From Hydrogenophaga pseudoflava NBRC 102511 (GTDB lineage Bacteria > Pseudomonadota > Gammaproteobacteria > Burkholderiales > Burkholderiaceae_C), in assembly GCF_001592285.1 (NCBI RefSeq), contig NZ_BCWQ01000003.1, forward strand, positions 228,569 to 292,568: 64,000 nt of DNA. Reading direction: 5' to 3'. The translations under genes were made by a program, and so were the position numbers. Below are positions 53,558 through 62,281 of this stretch, in pieces (positions within the stretch are counted from its first letter, which is position 1; each line of letters starts with the position of its first letter). The notes under the pieces are model-generated. The model saw nothing but the letters and a program-made list of their open reading frames with translations. It was not told the origin of the DNA and made no database searches.

Positions 53558-54684
53558 CCCGCTCCGCATCCCGCATCCTCATCATCGGTGGCGGCTTCTC
53601 CGGCATGGCCGCCGCCATCCAGCTGCGCAGACAAGGCGCCGAGGTCGATCTGGTCGAGATCGATCCGGGCTGGCGCAGCTACGGCGCCGGCATCAGCCTG
53701 GGCGGCGCCACGCTGCGCGCCTTCCGCACCCTGGGCATCCTGGACGCCTTCCTGGAACATGGCAGCGCCGCCGACGGCGTGGACATCTGCCTGCCCCATG
53801 GCCCCAAGGTGGCCTCGCTGCCCACGCCGCGCATCGCCGGCCCCGACGTTCCGGGCGGCGGCGCCATCATGCGGCCGGTGCTCGCGCGCATCCTGGCCGA
53901 GGCCACCCGCGCCAGCGGCACGAAGGTGCGCCTGGGCTGCACCTTCACGTCCATCGAACAGGACGCGGAGGGCGTGGAGGTGGCGTTCACCGACGGCAGC
54001 CGCCGGCGCTACGACCTGGTCATCGGCGCCGACGGCCTGTACTCCAAGGTGCGCGAGGCGGTGTTTCCGCAGGCTCCCAAGCCGCAGTACAGCGGCCAGG
54101 CCGTCTGGCGCGCCGTGCTGCCGCGGCCGGCCGAGATCGAGACCTGCGTCATGTGGATGGGGCCGCGCATCAAGCCCGGCGTGAACCCGGTCTCGAAGAC
54201 CGAGATGTACCTCTTCGTCACCGAGCCGCGCCCTACCAACGAACACGTCGATCCGGCCACGTTCGCGGACCACCTGCGCGGCCTGCTGGCCGACTTTCCG
54301 GCGCCCGCGCTGCAGGCCATCCGCGACCAGATCGGCCCGGATTCGCAGATCGTCTACCGCCCGCTCGAAGGCCTGCTGATGCCGCGACCCTGGTTCAGCG
54401 GCCGCGTGGTGCTGATCGGCGACACGGTGCACGCGACCACGCCGCACCTGGCCTCGGGCGCCTGCATCGGCATTGAGGACGCGCTGGTGCTGGCCGAGGA
54501 GCTGGCGCGCGCGACCGCGGTGGACCAGGCCCTGGCGGCGTTCGAAAACCGGCGCTGGGAGCGCTGCCGCATGGTGGTGCAGAACTCGGCCCGCCTGGGC
54601 GAGATCGAGGTCGCCGGCGGCGACAAGGAAGAGCACGGCCGCATCATGCGCGAGTCGCTCATGGCGCTGGCCCAACCCATCTGA
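53554..54684 (+). CDS. FAD-dependent aromatic-ring monooxygenase (PHBH family)
   Basis: 376 residues from ATG 53554. Dinucleotide fold GGGFSGMAAAIQLRRQGAEVDLVEID, the DG motif VIGADGLYSKVREAVFP and the GD motif VLIGDTVHATTPHLASGACIGIEDALVLAEEL identify a group A flavoprotein hydroxylase. It probably adds a hydroxyl to an aromatic substrate using NAD(P)H and oxygen, preparing it for the extradiol enzyme. It is coupled to the Rieske ferredoxin gene. Confidence 0.92.
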   Translation: MTRSASRILIIGGGFSGMAAAIQLRRQGAEVDLVEIDPGWRSYGAGISLGGATLRAFRTLGILDAFLEHGSAADGVDICLPHGPKVASLPTPRIAGPDVPGGGAIMRPVLARILAEATRASGTKVRLGCTFTSIEQDAEGVEVAFTDGSRRRYDLVIGADGLYSKVREAVFPQAPKPQYSGQAVWRAVLPRPAEIETCVMWMGPRIKPGVNPVSKTEMYLFVTEPRPTNEHVDPATFADHLRGLLADFPAPALQAIRDQIGPDSQIVYRPLEGLLMPRPWFSGRVVLIGDTVHATTPHLASGACIGIEDALVLAEELARATAVDQALAAFENRRWERCRMVVQNSARLGEIEVAGGDKEEHGRIMRESLMALAQPI

Positions 54685-54697
54685 GAAGGAGTCCGCC

Positions 54698-55855
54698 ATG
54701 AACGCACGTTCCACCAGCACCTTCGGCCATGTGGCCCTCATCGTCGCGCACTGCGCCGGCATGGTCGACCTCGTCGCGCTGCCGGTCTGGGTCGGCACGC
54801 TGATCCAGCACTACCAGCTCGACCCCCAGCAGGCCGGTGGCCTGGTCACGCTGTTCCTGATCGGCGCCGTGCTCTCCAGCGTGTTCCTGGCCTCGCGCTT
54901 CCAGCGCGTCAAGGGGCGCTGGGTGGCCGCCGGCGGCTACGCCATCGCCGCCACCTGCTTCGGCGTGCTGTCGCAGCCGCTGGACGTCGCCACCATGGCC
55001 GTGCTGCACGCCGCCGGTGGCCTGGCGGCCGGTGCGGCGCTGAGCGCCACCCACGGCACCATCGCCCGCAGCGCCAACCCGCACCTGAAGTTCGCCATCG
55101 TGGGCGTGGGCCTGGGCGTGTTCGCGGTGCTGTTCCTGGGCACCTCGCCCAAGGCCATCGCCGCGGCCGGCGGCTACATGCTGTTCGCCATCTTCGGCGG
55201 GGTGATGCTGCTGGCCGCGCTGGTCTGCGCCATCGGTTTCCCCGACCCCGAGCGCGCCGCGGAAGACCGCCAGGGCGCACCGGCGGCCGCCATCCCGCGC
55301 GCGGTGTGGTTCGGCATCCTGGGCATCAGCGCCATGGCCCTGGTGCAGTCCATGACCTTCAGCTTCCTTGAGCGCGTCGGCAACGACCGCGGCTTCAGCC
55401 TGAACGCCATCACCGGCGTGCTGGTGGTGCTGGGCTTCGTCAACCTGCTGCCGGCGGCGCTGGCGGCCTTCTTCGAGAAGTGCTGGAGCGCGCGCCGCGT
55501 GCTGCTGGCCGGCCCGGTGGTCCAGGCCCTGCTGGCGGCGACCATCATGATGGCGCCCGGCTTCTACGCTTACGCCGCGGCGGCCTCGGTGTTCGCCGCG
55601 GTGATGATCTTCACCCACACCTTCGCCTTCGGCCTGATGGCCCGGCTCGAACCCAGTGGCCGCGCCATGGCCGCCACGCCCGCCATGCTGATGGTGGGCG
55701 CGGCCATCGGCCCGGTGCTGGGGGGCACCCTGGTCAAGACCGCCGGCTACGGCAGTCTGGGTCTGGCGGCGCTGCTCATCGGCAGCCTGGCCGTCTTGTG
55801 CATGTCCCGCCTGCCGGGGCATGCACCTTCTTCTCTGGTCCAGGAGCCGGCATGA
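54698..55855 (+). CDS. MFS transporter of the catabolic operon
   Basis: 385 residues from ATG 54698, preceded by AAGGAG. Twelve hydrophobic segments (FGHVALIVAHCAGMVDLVALPVWVGTLIQHYQLDPQQAGGLVTLFLIGAVLS). It likely brings the substrate or an intermediate across the inner membrane. Its stop overlaps the next start (ATGA). Confidence 0.88.
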   Translation: MNARSTSTFGHVALIVAHCAGMVDLVALPVWVGTLIQHYQLDPQQAGGLVTLFLIGAVLSSVFLASRFQRVKGRWVAAGGYAIAATCFGVLSQPLDVATMAVLHAAGGLAAGAALSATHGTIARSANPHLKFAIVGVGLGVFAVLFLGTSPKAIAAAGGYMLFAIFGGVMLLAALVCAIGFPDPERAAEDRQGAPAAAIPRAVWFGILGISAMALVQSMTFSFLERVGNDRGFSLNAITGVLVVLGFVNLLPAALAAFFEKCWSARRVLLAGPVVQALLAATIMMAPGFYAYAAAASVFAAVMIFTHTFAFGLMARLEPSGRAMAATPAMLMVGAAIGPVLGGTLVKTAGYGSLGLAALLIGSLAVLCMSRLPGHAPSSLVQEPA

Positions 55856-56643
55856 AACCGCAGCGCCGCTTCGTCGACCTCTCCATCTACCTGGAAAACG
55901 ACGTGCTCTCCGACCCGCCGCCGCTGGCGCCCAAGATCACCTACCAGAAGCACCAGGACACGCTGCACGAGTTCATGGCCATGCTGCCGGGCACCCGGTC
56001 CGAGGACTACCCCGACGGCGAGGCCGCGGCCGCCGAGTGGGTCACGCTGACCACGCACAACGGCACCCACCTGGACGCGCCCTGGCACTTCCATTCCACG
56101 CAGGACGCCAAGAACGGCGGCAGCCGGCCCAGCATCACCATCGACCAGGTGCCGCTGGAATGGTGCTTCCAGCCGGGTGTGAAGCTGGACTTCCGCCACT
56201 TCCCCGACGGCTACGTGGCCACCGCGGCCGACGTCGAGGCCGAGCTGAAACGTGTTGGCCACACGCTGGAGCCGCTGGACATCGTGGTGGTCAACACGCG
56301 CGCCGGCAGCCGCTACGGCCACAACGACTACGTGGGCGCGGGCTGCGGCATGGGCTACGAGGCCACGATGTACCTGCTCGAACGCGGCGTGCGCCTGACC
56401 GGCACCGACGCCTGGAGCTGGGACGCGCCCTTCTCGTACACCGCGAAGCGCGTCGCCGAGACCGGCAACAAGGCCCTGATCTGGGAAGGCCACAAGGCCG
56501 GCCGCGACATCGGCTACTGCCACCTCGAAAAGCTGCACAACCTCGAAGCCATCCCGGCCACGGGCTTCACCATCAGCTGCTTCCCGCACAAGATCCGAGG
56601 TGCCAGCGCGGGCTGGACGCGCGCCGTCGCCATTTTTGATTGA
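55852..56643 (+). CDS. cyclase/kynurenine-formamidase-like metal hydrolase
   Basis: 263 residues. The family metal motif reads HNGTHLDAPWHF (HxGTHxDxPxH), with RFVDLSIYLENDV at the start and GTDAWSWDAPF later. Members hydrolyse N-formyl, lactone or cyclic amide bonds with Mn or Zn. In this operon it could open a lactone or ring product. It is coupled to the MFS gene; the cupin gene follows after 13 bases. Confidence 0.88.
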   Translation: MKPQRRFVDLSIYLENDVLSDPPPLAPKITYQKHQDTLHEFMAMLPGTRSEDYPDGEAAAAEWVTLTTHNGTHLDAPWHFHSTQDAKNGGSRPSITIDQVPLEWCFQPGVKLDFRHFPDGYVATAADVEAELKRVGHTLEPLDIVVVNTRAGSRYGHNDYVGAGCGMGYEATMYLLERGVRLTGTDAWSWDAPFSYTAKRVAETGNKALIWEGHKAGRDIGYCHLEKLHNLEAIPATGFTISCFPHKIRGASAGWTRAVAIFD

Positions 56644-56656
56644 GGACCGAACCGCC

Positions 56657-57229
56657 ATGAGCTTTCCCCCCATCCACCGCGTCGTCACCGGTCACAGCGC
56701 CGATGGCAAGGCCATCGTTGCGAGCAGCGGCCCGCTGCCCACCGTGGTCGAGATCGCCGCCATCCCCGGCACGGTGTTCCACGAGGTCTGGAGCACCGCC
56801 GCCACCCCGGCCCCGGTGGACAACGGCGCCGACCCGACGCTCGGCCCGCTGATGCTGCCGCCACCCAAGAACGGCACGCGCATGCGCTTCGTCGACATCC
56901 CGCCCGACACGGCCGAGTTCCTGTCGCAGGGCGCCGGCAAGATGAAGGACGCCTTCGCCCAGATCGGCGACGAGAAGGCCTCGACGGTGAAGGCCCACTC
57001 GCCGCACCCGCTGATGCACCGCACCGAGAGCGTGGACTACGGCGTCGTCATCGAGGGCGAGATGACCCTGGTGCTCGACGAGGGCGAGGTGCAGCTCAAA
57101 CCCGGCAGCGTGGTCGTGCAGCGCGGCACCAACCACGCCTGGGCCAACCGCTCGGGCAAGCCCTGCCGCATGCTGTTCGTGCTGATCGACGGCGTCTACG
57201 ACCCGGCCATTGCCGAGGCACTGGCCTGA
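56657..57229 (+). CDS. cupin-domain protein
   Basis: 190 residues. The C-terminal half has the cupin metal motif layout: HRTESVDYGVVIEGEMTLVLDEGEVQLKPGSVVVQRGTNHAWANRSGKPCRMLFVLIDG, with His, Glu and a second His. The N-terminal half (IHRVVTGHSADGKAIVASSGPLPTVVEIA) is typical of small cupins placed beside aromatic or sugar-acid hydrolases. Catalytic role unknown; it may be an isomerase or a dioxygenase. Confidence 0.85.
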   Translation: MSFPPIHRVVTGHSADGKAIVASSGPLPTVVEIAAIPGTVFHEVWSTAATPAPVDNGADPTLGPLMLPPPKNGTRMRFVDIPPDTAEFLSQGAGKMKDAFAQIGDEKASTVKAHSPHPLMHRTESVDYGVVIEGEMTLVLDEGEVQLKPGSVVVQRGTNHAWANRSGKPCRMLFVLIDGVYDPAIAEALA

Positions 57230-57248
57230 TGGTGTTGAAGGACCTTCC

Positions 57249-58217
57249 ATGAAATTCGCTTCCCTGCGCGACGGCCGCCTGCTGCTCGTCTCCCGTGACC
57301 AGACCCGCGCGGTGCACGCCGCCCCCGTGGCCAGCAGCCTGCTCGACGCCCTGCAGCGCTGGGACGCCGTGGCGCTGCCGCTGACCGACCTGTACGAGTC
57401 GCTCAACGCCGGTACCGTCGCTGGCGCGTTTGATTTCGACCCAGGCGCCTGCACGGCGCCCTTGCCCCGCAGCCCGCAGTGGCTTGACGGCTCGGCCTTC
57501 CTGAACCACGGCCGCCTGATGGAGGAAGCCTTCAACTCGCCGCCCATCCCGCTGTTCGACAGCGTACCGGTGATGTACCAGGGCGCGAGCGACGACTTCC
57601 TCGGCCCGCACGACGACGTGCCGCTGCCCAGCGAGGCCGACGGCATCGACTTCGAGGGCGAGTACGGCGTGGTCACCGGGCCGGTGCCGATGGGCGTGTC
57701 GCCCGAGGCCGCGCTGGCCTGCGTGCGCTTGGTGGTGCAGGTCAACGACTGGAGCCTGCGCGCGCTGGGGCCGCACGAGATGAAGACCGGCTTCGGTTTC
57801 CTGCAGGCCAAGCCGTCCACCGCCTTCGCGCCGGTGGCGGTCACGCCCGACGAGCTGGGCATCGCCTGGCGCGACGGGCGGGTGCAGATGCGGCTGCAGG
57901 TGCAGTGGAACGGCGAGCGCTTCGGCGAGCCGCACGGCGGCGAGATGAACTTCCACTTCGGCCAGCTGGTGGCGCACGCCGCCCGCACGCGCCGGCTGAG
58001 CGCGGGCTGCATCGTCGGTTCGGGCACGGTGAGCAATGTGGCGCGCGCCGCGGGCTCGGCCTGCATCGCCGAGCGCCGCGTGATCGAGAAGATCGACCAG
58101 GGCGAGATCCGCACCGGGTTCATGAAGTTCGGCGACCGCGTGCGCATGCAGGCGCTGTTCGAGGACGGCCGGCCCGGCCCCTTCGGCGTCATCGACCAGC
58201 GCGTGGTGCCGGCGTGA
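57249..58217 (+). CDS. fumarylacetoacetate hydrolase family protein
   Basis: 322 residues from ATG 57249. The FAH C-terminal domain (about 95-322) carries the metal ligands in DFEGEYGVVTG and QVNDWSLRAL, and the family end GTVSNVARAAGSACIAERR...MKFGDRVRMQ. These enzymes cleave C-C bonds of beta-diketo acids or decarboxylate 4-oxalocrotonate-type products. It fits a late step after ring opening. GGA-rich upstream bases are weak, so translation may be coupled. Confidence 0.92.
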   Translation: MKFASLRDGRLLLVSRDQTRAVHAAPVASSLLDALQRWDAVALPLTDLYESLNAGTVAGAFDFDPGACTAPLPRSPQWLDGSAFLNHGRLMEEAFNSPPIPLFDSVPVMYQGASDDFLGPHDDVPLPSEADGIDFEGEYGVVTGPVPMGVSPEAALACVRLVVQVNDWSLRALGPHEMKTGFGFLQAKPSTAFAPVAVTPDELGIAWRDGRVQMRLQVQWNGERFGEPHGGEMNFHFGQLVAHAARTRRLSAGCIVGSGTVSNVARAAGSACIAERRVIEKIDQGEIRTGFMKFGDRVRMQALFEDGRPGPFGVIDQRVVPA

Positions 58218-58230
58218 CGGAGGCCCGCGC

Positions 58231-59190
58231 ATGCATGTGCTGATCACCGGTGCGGCGGGGTTTCTGGGGCGGGCGCTGGCGCAGCGCCTGGTGCCCGGCA
58301 GCCTGCTGGGCGGCCGGACTGTCACCCGGCTCACGCTGCTGGACCTGGCGCTCGACGGCCCGGCGCCCGAAGGCGTGCGGTACGTGGAGGGCGACATGGG
58401 CGACGCGGACTGGCTGCGCGGCGCGCTGGAGAAGGAGCCACCCATCGACGCGCTGTTCCAGCTCGCCAGCATCCCCGGCGGCACCGCCGAACAGGACTAC
58501 CCGCTCTCGCGCCGAGTGAACCTCGACGCCACCCAGACCCTGCTGGAGCAGGGCCGGCAGCAGGTGGCCGCGGGCCATGCCGCGCCGGTGTTCGTGTTCG
58601 CCAGTTCCATCGCCGTGTTCGGCCACCTGCCGGCGTTGGTGGACGACGACGCTCCGACCCGTCCGCAGATGACCTACGGCACCCAGAAGCGCATCGGCGA
58701 GCTGTGGGTGGAAGACTTCAGCCGGCGCTGCTGGGTCGATGGCCGGGCCGTGCGCATCCCGGGCGTGCTGGCGCGCCCGCCCGCGCGCACCGGCCAGCTC
58801 TCGGCCTTCCTGAGCGACCTCATCCGCGAACTGGCGGCGGGCCGCGCCTTCACCTGCCCCACCACGCCCGGCGCCACCACCTGGGCGTCCTCGCTGCCCT
58901 GCGTGGTCCGTCAGCTGCTGCACGCGGCCATGTTCGACGTGGCCACCAGCGGGGGCCACCGGGTGCTGACCCTGCCCACCCTGCGCTTTGCCATGGACGA
59001 TCTGGTGCGGGCGGTCGGGCGCGTGCACGACACGCCCGCCGCCGACCTGGTGCGCTGGGCACCCGACGAGCGCATCGAAGCCCTGTTCGGGCGCTTCCCA
59101 CCGCTGGTCACGCCCCGCGCCGAGGCCGCGGGTTTCCGGGCCGACGCGGACCTGGAGGCGCTGGTGCGGCAGGCGCTGGCGCCTGGCTGA
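58231..59190 (+). CDS. NAD-dependent epimerase/dehydrogenase (extended SDR, DenD-like)
   Basis: 319 residues, preceded by GGAGG. The Rossmann start is VLITGAAGFLGRALAQRL (GxxGxxG), and the catalytic pair is Tyr-x3-Lys in TYGTQKRIGE, with a Ser in FASSIAVFG. The overall pattern resembles D-erythronate dehydrogenase. It likely oxidises a hydroxyacid intermediate. Last gene of the 13-gene operon; the next gene is convergent, with 9 bases between the stops. Confidence 0.9.
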   Translation: MHVLITGAAGFLGRALAQRLVPGSLLGGRTVTRLTLLDLALDGPAPEGVRYVEGDMGDADWLRGALEKEPPIDALFQLASIPGGTAEQDYPLSRRVNLDATQTLLEQGRQQVAAGHAAPVFVFASSIAVFGHLPALVDDDAPTRPQMTYGTQKRIGELWVEDFSRRCWVDGRAVRIPGVLARPPARTGQLSAFLSDLIRELAAGRAFTCPTTPGATTWASSLPCVVRQLLHAAMFDVATSGGHRVLTLPTLRFAMDDLVRAVGRVHDTPAADLVRWAPDERIEALFGRFPPLVTPRAEAAGFRADADLEALVRQALAPG

Positions 59191-59199
59191 GCGGCTGGT

Positions 59200-59706
59200 T
59201 CAGTCCGTTCCGAGTCCCAGCTGCCCGCGCACATGCGCCAGCAGCCCCTCGCTGCCGTCCTCCACCAGGTCGAGCACGTGTTCGAAGCCGTCCGGCCCAC
59301 CCTGGTACGGGTCGGGCACGATGGGGCTGTCGTGCCGCTCGCAGAACTCGGCGAAACGGCGCAGCTTGCGGATGTGCCGGGGCGGGCACAGCCGCTCGGC
59401 CGCCACCTGGTTCTCCCAGTCCATCACCAGCACCAGGTCGAAGGCCTCGAAGTCGTCCGCGGTGAGCTGGCGCGCGCGCTGGTTCGAGAGGTCGTAGCCG
59501 CGCCGCAGCGCGTGGGCCTGGCTGCGGTGGTCGGGCGGCGCGCCCACGTGGTAGTTGTGCGTGCCGGCCGAGTCGACCTCGACGCGCTCGGTCAGGCCGG
59601 CCTCGCGCACCTTGGCCTCGAACACGCCGTGGGCGGTGGGGCTGCGGCAGATGTTGCCCATGCAGACAAAAAGGATGCGGTAGAGGGAAGGGGTCACTGC
59701 GTTCAT
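59200..59706 (-). CDS. low-molecular-weight protein tyrosine phosphatase
   Basis: 168 residues from ATG 59706 (59715 also possible). The P-loop CMGNICRS gives the nucleophile Cys15 and Arg21, and the general acid lies in VPDPYQGG. All catalytic residues are present. No exopolysaccharide or Wzc-like kinase genes are adjacent, so it is probably a housekeeping phosphatase. It converges with the catabolic operon. Confidence 0.93.
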   Translation of the reverse strand: MNAVTPSLYRILFVCMGNICRSPTAHGVFEAKVREAGLTERVEVDSAGTHNYHVGAPPDHRSQAHALRRGYDLSNQRARQLTADDFEAFDLVLVMDWENQVAAERLCPPRHIRKLRRFAEFCERHDSPIVPDPYQGGPDGFEHVLDLVEDGSEGLLAHVRGQLGLGTD

Positions 59707-59746
59707 GGCCTGCATTTGAACCGCAAACACGTGACTTTTCCGGGTA

Positions 59747-59774
59747 TTCAACCCCGGGGGGGCGGGACTATGCT
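59747..59774 (+). promoter_or_regulatory. possible promoter of the 59849 gene
   Basis: TTCAAC (59747-59752) and TATGCT (59769-59774) are 16 bases apart, 75 bases upstream of the start. The match to sigma-70 boxes is only fair. Confidence 0.35.
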
Positions 59775-59848
59775 GTCCACTGGGGTTGGTTCGCCGCTGC
59801 GGCGCGCCGGCCCGGGCTTTCTCTTCTCTTTCTGACACCGGGACCGAC

Positions 59849-60718
59849 ATGGCCAGCGATCTGGACACGGTGCGCGTGCTGCGCGCCCTCTTCAACGACC
59901 TGCCGCGCGCGCCGCAGGGCCTGTCGCACGAGGCGACGATGGACTGGATCCGCCGCACCATGACCGACTACCCCGGCGGCGACCTGGCCTACACGCTGGA
60001 GCACATCACCCGCAACTCGCTGCTGGACATCGTGCTGCGCCTGCGCGAGGACGGCCACCTCAAGGACGACGCCGCCTTCGACCAGGCGGTCGAGCAGCTG
60101 TCCACACCCGAAGGCCGCAAGACCTTCATGGACTGGGTCATCAACGCGCAAAAGAGCGTGGACGCCACCGCGCGCCTGCTCAACCGCGCCAAGCGCGCCT
60201 GGAGCGAACCCGAGCCGCTGTTCGTGGCCGACCCGGTGGCGGTCAACCGCTTCATCGACGATCGCCCGACCGGGCCGGGCGCGATGTTCACCGAGTTCTC
60301 GATGCGCGACGACGCGCGCGAGGTCGGCGTGTTCGACACCGAGCCGGATGCCGTGCACGAATTCGACTGGGGCTTCATCGCCGAGGAGCCCGGCGCCTGG
60401 AACATCTACGTGGCCGAGATCTGGCGCAAGGGCACGGTGGGCCACTTCGACCGCATGCTCGGCGCCTGGCGGCTGGAAACCACCCACGCCCTGCCCGAAG
60501 GCCAGCTGCACGCACCGCACGTGCCGCCGGGCCTGACGGAGGACATCGGCATCACACGCTTCTGCGCCTTCACCCTGCACGCCAAGACCAACCCGGCCGA
60601 CCCCGATGTGCGCCGCTGGGTGGGCGAGGTGTTCATCACCCACATGCTGCCGGTGATGGCGGCGCGGGCGCTGGACGAGAACTACGACTTTCCGGCCAGA
60701 GTCATGGAGCTGAACTAG
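59849..60718 (+). CDS. conserved protein of unknown function
   Basis: 289 residues from ATG 59849, cytoplasmic, no signal peptide. The N-terminal 120 residues are helical (MASDLDTVRVLRALFNDLPRAPQGLSHEATMDWIRRTMTDY). The rest mixes strands and helices, with WNIYVAEIWRKGTVGHFDRMLGAWRLETTHALPEG and FCAFTLHAKTNPADPDVRRWVGEVF. I do not recognise a family or catalytic motif. It is a single-gene unit; a 36-base repeat begins right after its stop. Confidence 0.65.
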   Translation: MASDLDTVRVLRALFNDLPRAPQGLSHEATMDWIRRTMTDYPGGDLAYTLEHITRNSLLDIVLRLREDGHLKDDAAFDQAVEQLSTPEGRKTFMDWVINAQKSVDATARLLNRAKRAWSEPEPLFVADPVAVNRFIDDRPTGPGAMFTEFSMRDDAREVGVFDTEPDAVHEFDWGFIAEEPGAWNIYVAEIWRKGTVGHFDRMLGAWRLETTHALPEGQLHAPHVPPGLTEDIGITRFCAFTLHAKTNPADPDVRRWVGEVFITHMLPVMAARALDENYDFPARVMELN

Positions 60719-60754
60719 GCCCCCACGCTCCGCCGCTGCGCGGGTCGCTGCCCC
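60719..60754. repeat. 36-base dispersed repeat, copy 1
   Basis: A GC-rich 36-base sequence starting GCCCCCACGCTCCGCCGC recurs in perfect inverted form at 63962-63997. This copy starts one base after the stop of the unknown gene and runs into a CCCCCC-GA-GGGGG hairpin. It resembles the REP-like elements scattered after genes in Comamonadaceae genomes. Confidence 0.8.
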
Positions 60755-60767
60755 CCGAGGGGGTGCG

Positions 60768-60798
60768 AATCCAGCTTGGGGCGACCCGGCGCTGGATT
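60768..60798. terminator. possible bidirectional hairpin
   Basis: AATCCAGC (60768-60775) and GCTGGATT (60791-60798) form an 8-base stem next to the repeat, between convergent genes. No long T-run follows, so termination is only suggested by position. Confidence 0.4.
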
Positions 60799-60806
60799 CA
60801 TGGGCC

Positions 60807-61190
60807 TCACGCCTCGTACAGCTCCAGCGGCAAGCCGTCCGGGTCGCTGAAAAACGTGAAGCGCCGGCCGGTGTATTCGTCCACCCGCACCGGCTCCACC
60901 GCCACGCCCAGCGACTCCAGCCGCGCCTTGCAGGCCGGCACATCGTCCACCACAAACGCCAGATGCCGCAGGCCCTGCGCCTCGGGGTAGGACGGGCGCG
61001 GCGGCGCGCCGGGGAAAGAAAACAGCTCCACCTGCGAGCCGTCGGGCAGACCCAGGTCCAGCTTCCAGGAATTGCGCGCCTCGCGGAAGTGCTCCGCAAT
61101 GACCTTCAAGCCCAGGACTTCGGTGTAGAAGCGCCTGGAGCGTTGGTAGTCGGAGCAGATGATGGCGGCGTGGTGGATGCGGGTGAGCAT
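60807..61190 (-). CDS. GloA2/YaeR-type VOC protein
   Basis: 127 residues. One VOC fold with the SMU1112c/YaeR subfamily pattern: IHHAAIICSDYQRSRRFYTEVLGLKVIAEHFREARNSWKLDLGLPDGSQVELFSFP, LRHLAFVVDD and FFSDPDGLPLELYE. His, Glu, His and Glu metal positions of glyoxalase I-like proteins are present. Substrate unknown. Convergent with the gene at 59849. Confidence 0.92.
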   Translation of the reverse strand: MLTRIHHAAIICSDYQRSRRFYTEVLGLKVIAEHFREARNSWKLDLGLPDGSQVELFSFPGAPPRPSYPEAQGLRHLAFVVDDVPACKARLESLGVAVEPVRVDEYTGRRFTFFSDPDGLPLELYEA

Positions 61191-61232
61191 GGCGAGCGGT
61201 ACCTGATGAGACGGACATTCTGTCTCAGGATG

Positions 61233-62153
61233 TCACCCCCACACCGCGTCCAGCGCCCCCAGCGCCGCAGCGATGACAGGTTCGCCCGCCCGCTCGGCCA
61301 GGCAGAGGAAGCTCAGATCGCATTCCAGCGCCACCTGGTCGGCCACCACCAGCCCGTGCGCCTGCGCCTCGCGCATGGCGATCGCGTCGCGCACCAGGGA
61401 CAGGCCGACGCCGCTCTTGACCAGATCCAGCATCGACGCCTCCTGGTCCACCAGCGCCACCCGGCGCGGTTCGATGCCGGTGACCGAGCCGGGGCCGAAC
61501 ACGCGGCGCTGCAGCCGGTGGTGCGCGCTGGCCGGGGGCGTGGCGAGCCAGGGCAGGGCGGCCAGGGCCTTCCAGTCCTTGCCTTTGACCTGCGGCCCCC
61601 AGCCGGCGGGCGCGAGCACGCGGTAGGTGAAGCGGGTCAGGGCGCGCAGCCGGTAGGGCGGGCCCAGCGGGTCGGCCGGCAGGTCGAGGAAGAAGCCCAC
61701 GTCCAGTTCGCCGCGCGCGATGCGCGCCAGCACGTCGCCGCTCATGCCCTGTCCCAGTTCGGTGTGGACCTGCGGTGCGCTTTCCACCAGCTGTTTGAGG
61801 AAGGCGCCCAGGCGGGTGAACTCGGGGTCGAGGATGGTGCCGATGCGCAGCGTGCCGCGCACCGTCTGGTGCAGCGCGGCGGCGGCCTGCCCGAAGTCGG
61901 ACAGGGCCGACAGCGCGCGGTCGGCCAGCGGCAGCAGGGCGGCGCCGTCGCGCGTGAGCGCCATGCCCTGCGGCGTGCGGGTGAAGAGCTGCAGGCCGGT
62001 GGCCTCGGCCAGGGTCTTGAGCTGCAGGCTCACCGCCGGCTGGCTCAGGTGCAGGCGCTGCGCAGCGCGCGAGACATTGCCCTCGCGCGCCACGGCGACA
62101 AAGGCGCGCAGAGTCTGCGGGTCGGTGGCGGGCAGGCGGTTCGGCGGGTTCAT
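61233..62153 (-). CDS. LysR-family transcriptional regulator
   Basis: 306 residues. Winged helix: MNPPNRLPATDPQTLRAFVAVAREGNVSRAAQRLHLSQPAVSLQLKTLAEATGLQLFTRTPQGMALTRDG. The effector domain follows. It is divergent from a GMC oxidoreductase gene and probably regulates it; TTGCCA (62178-62183) and TGGCAA (62224-62229) in the gap are candidate half-sites. It lies between two inverted copies of the 36-base repeat. Confidence 0.9.
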   Translation of the reverse strand: MNPPNRLPATDPQTLRAFVAVAREGNVSRAAQRLHLSQPAVSLQLKTLAEATGLQLFTRTPQGMALTRDGAALLPLADRALSALSDFGQAAAALHQTVRGTLRIGTILDPEFTRLGAFLKQLVESAPQVHTELGQGMSGDVLARIARGELDVGFFLDLPADPLGPPYRLRALTRFTYRVLAPAGWGPQVKGKDWKALAALPWLATPPASAHHRLQRRVFGPGSVTGIEPRRVALVDQEASMLDLVKSGVGLSLVRDAIAMREAQAHGLVVADQVALECDLSFLCLAERAGEPVIAAALGALDAVWG

Positions 62154-62172
62154 TATTTGGCGAGCTTATACC

Positions 62173-62229
62173 TGGCCTTGCCACATTTCATTGGAAGTCT
62201 GTGGGCGAATCGGGCAAAGTGCCTGGCAA
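62173..62229. promoter_or_regulatory. candidate LysR sites in the regulator/GMC gap
   Basis: TGGC-CTT-GCCA (62173-62183) is a perfect short palindrome, and TGGCAA (62224-62229) is inverted relative to TTGCCA within it. The region lies between the divergent LysR and GMC oxidoreductase genes. Confidence 0.35.
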
Positions 62230-62281
62230 TCGTCGGGTTGCATCATGAGCCCGGCCAATGAACAACGAGGAGACCTTGCGC

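Noticed and set aside
59200..59706. Wzb-type exopolysaccharide phosphatase
   Set aside because: No Wza/Wzc or glycosyltransferase genes are close.
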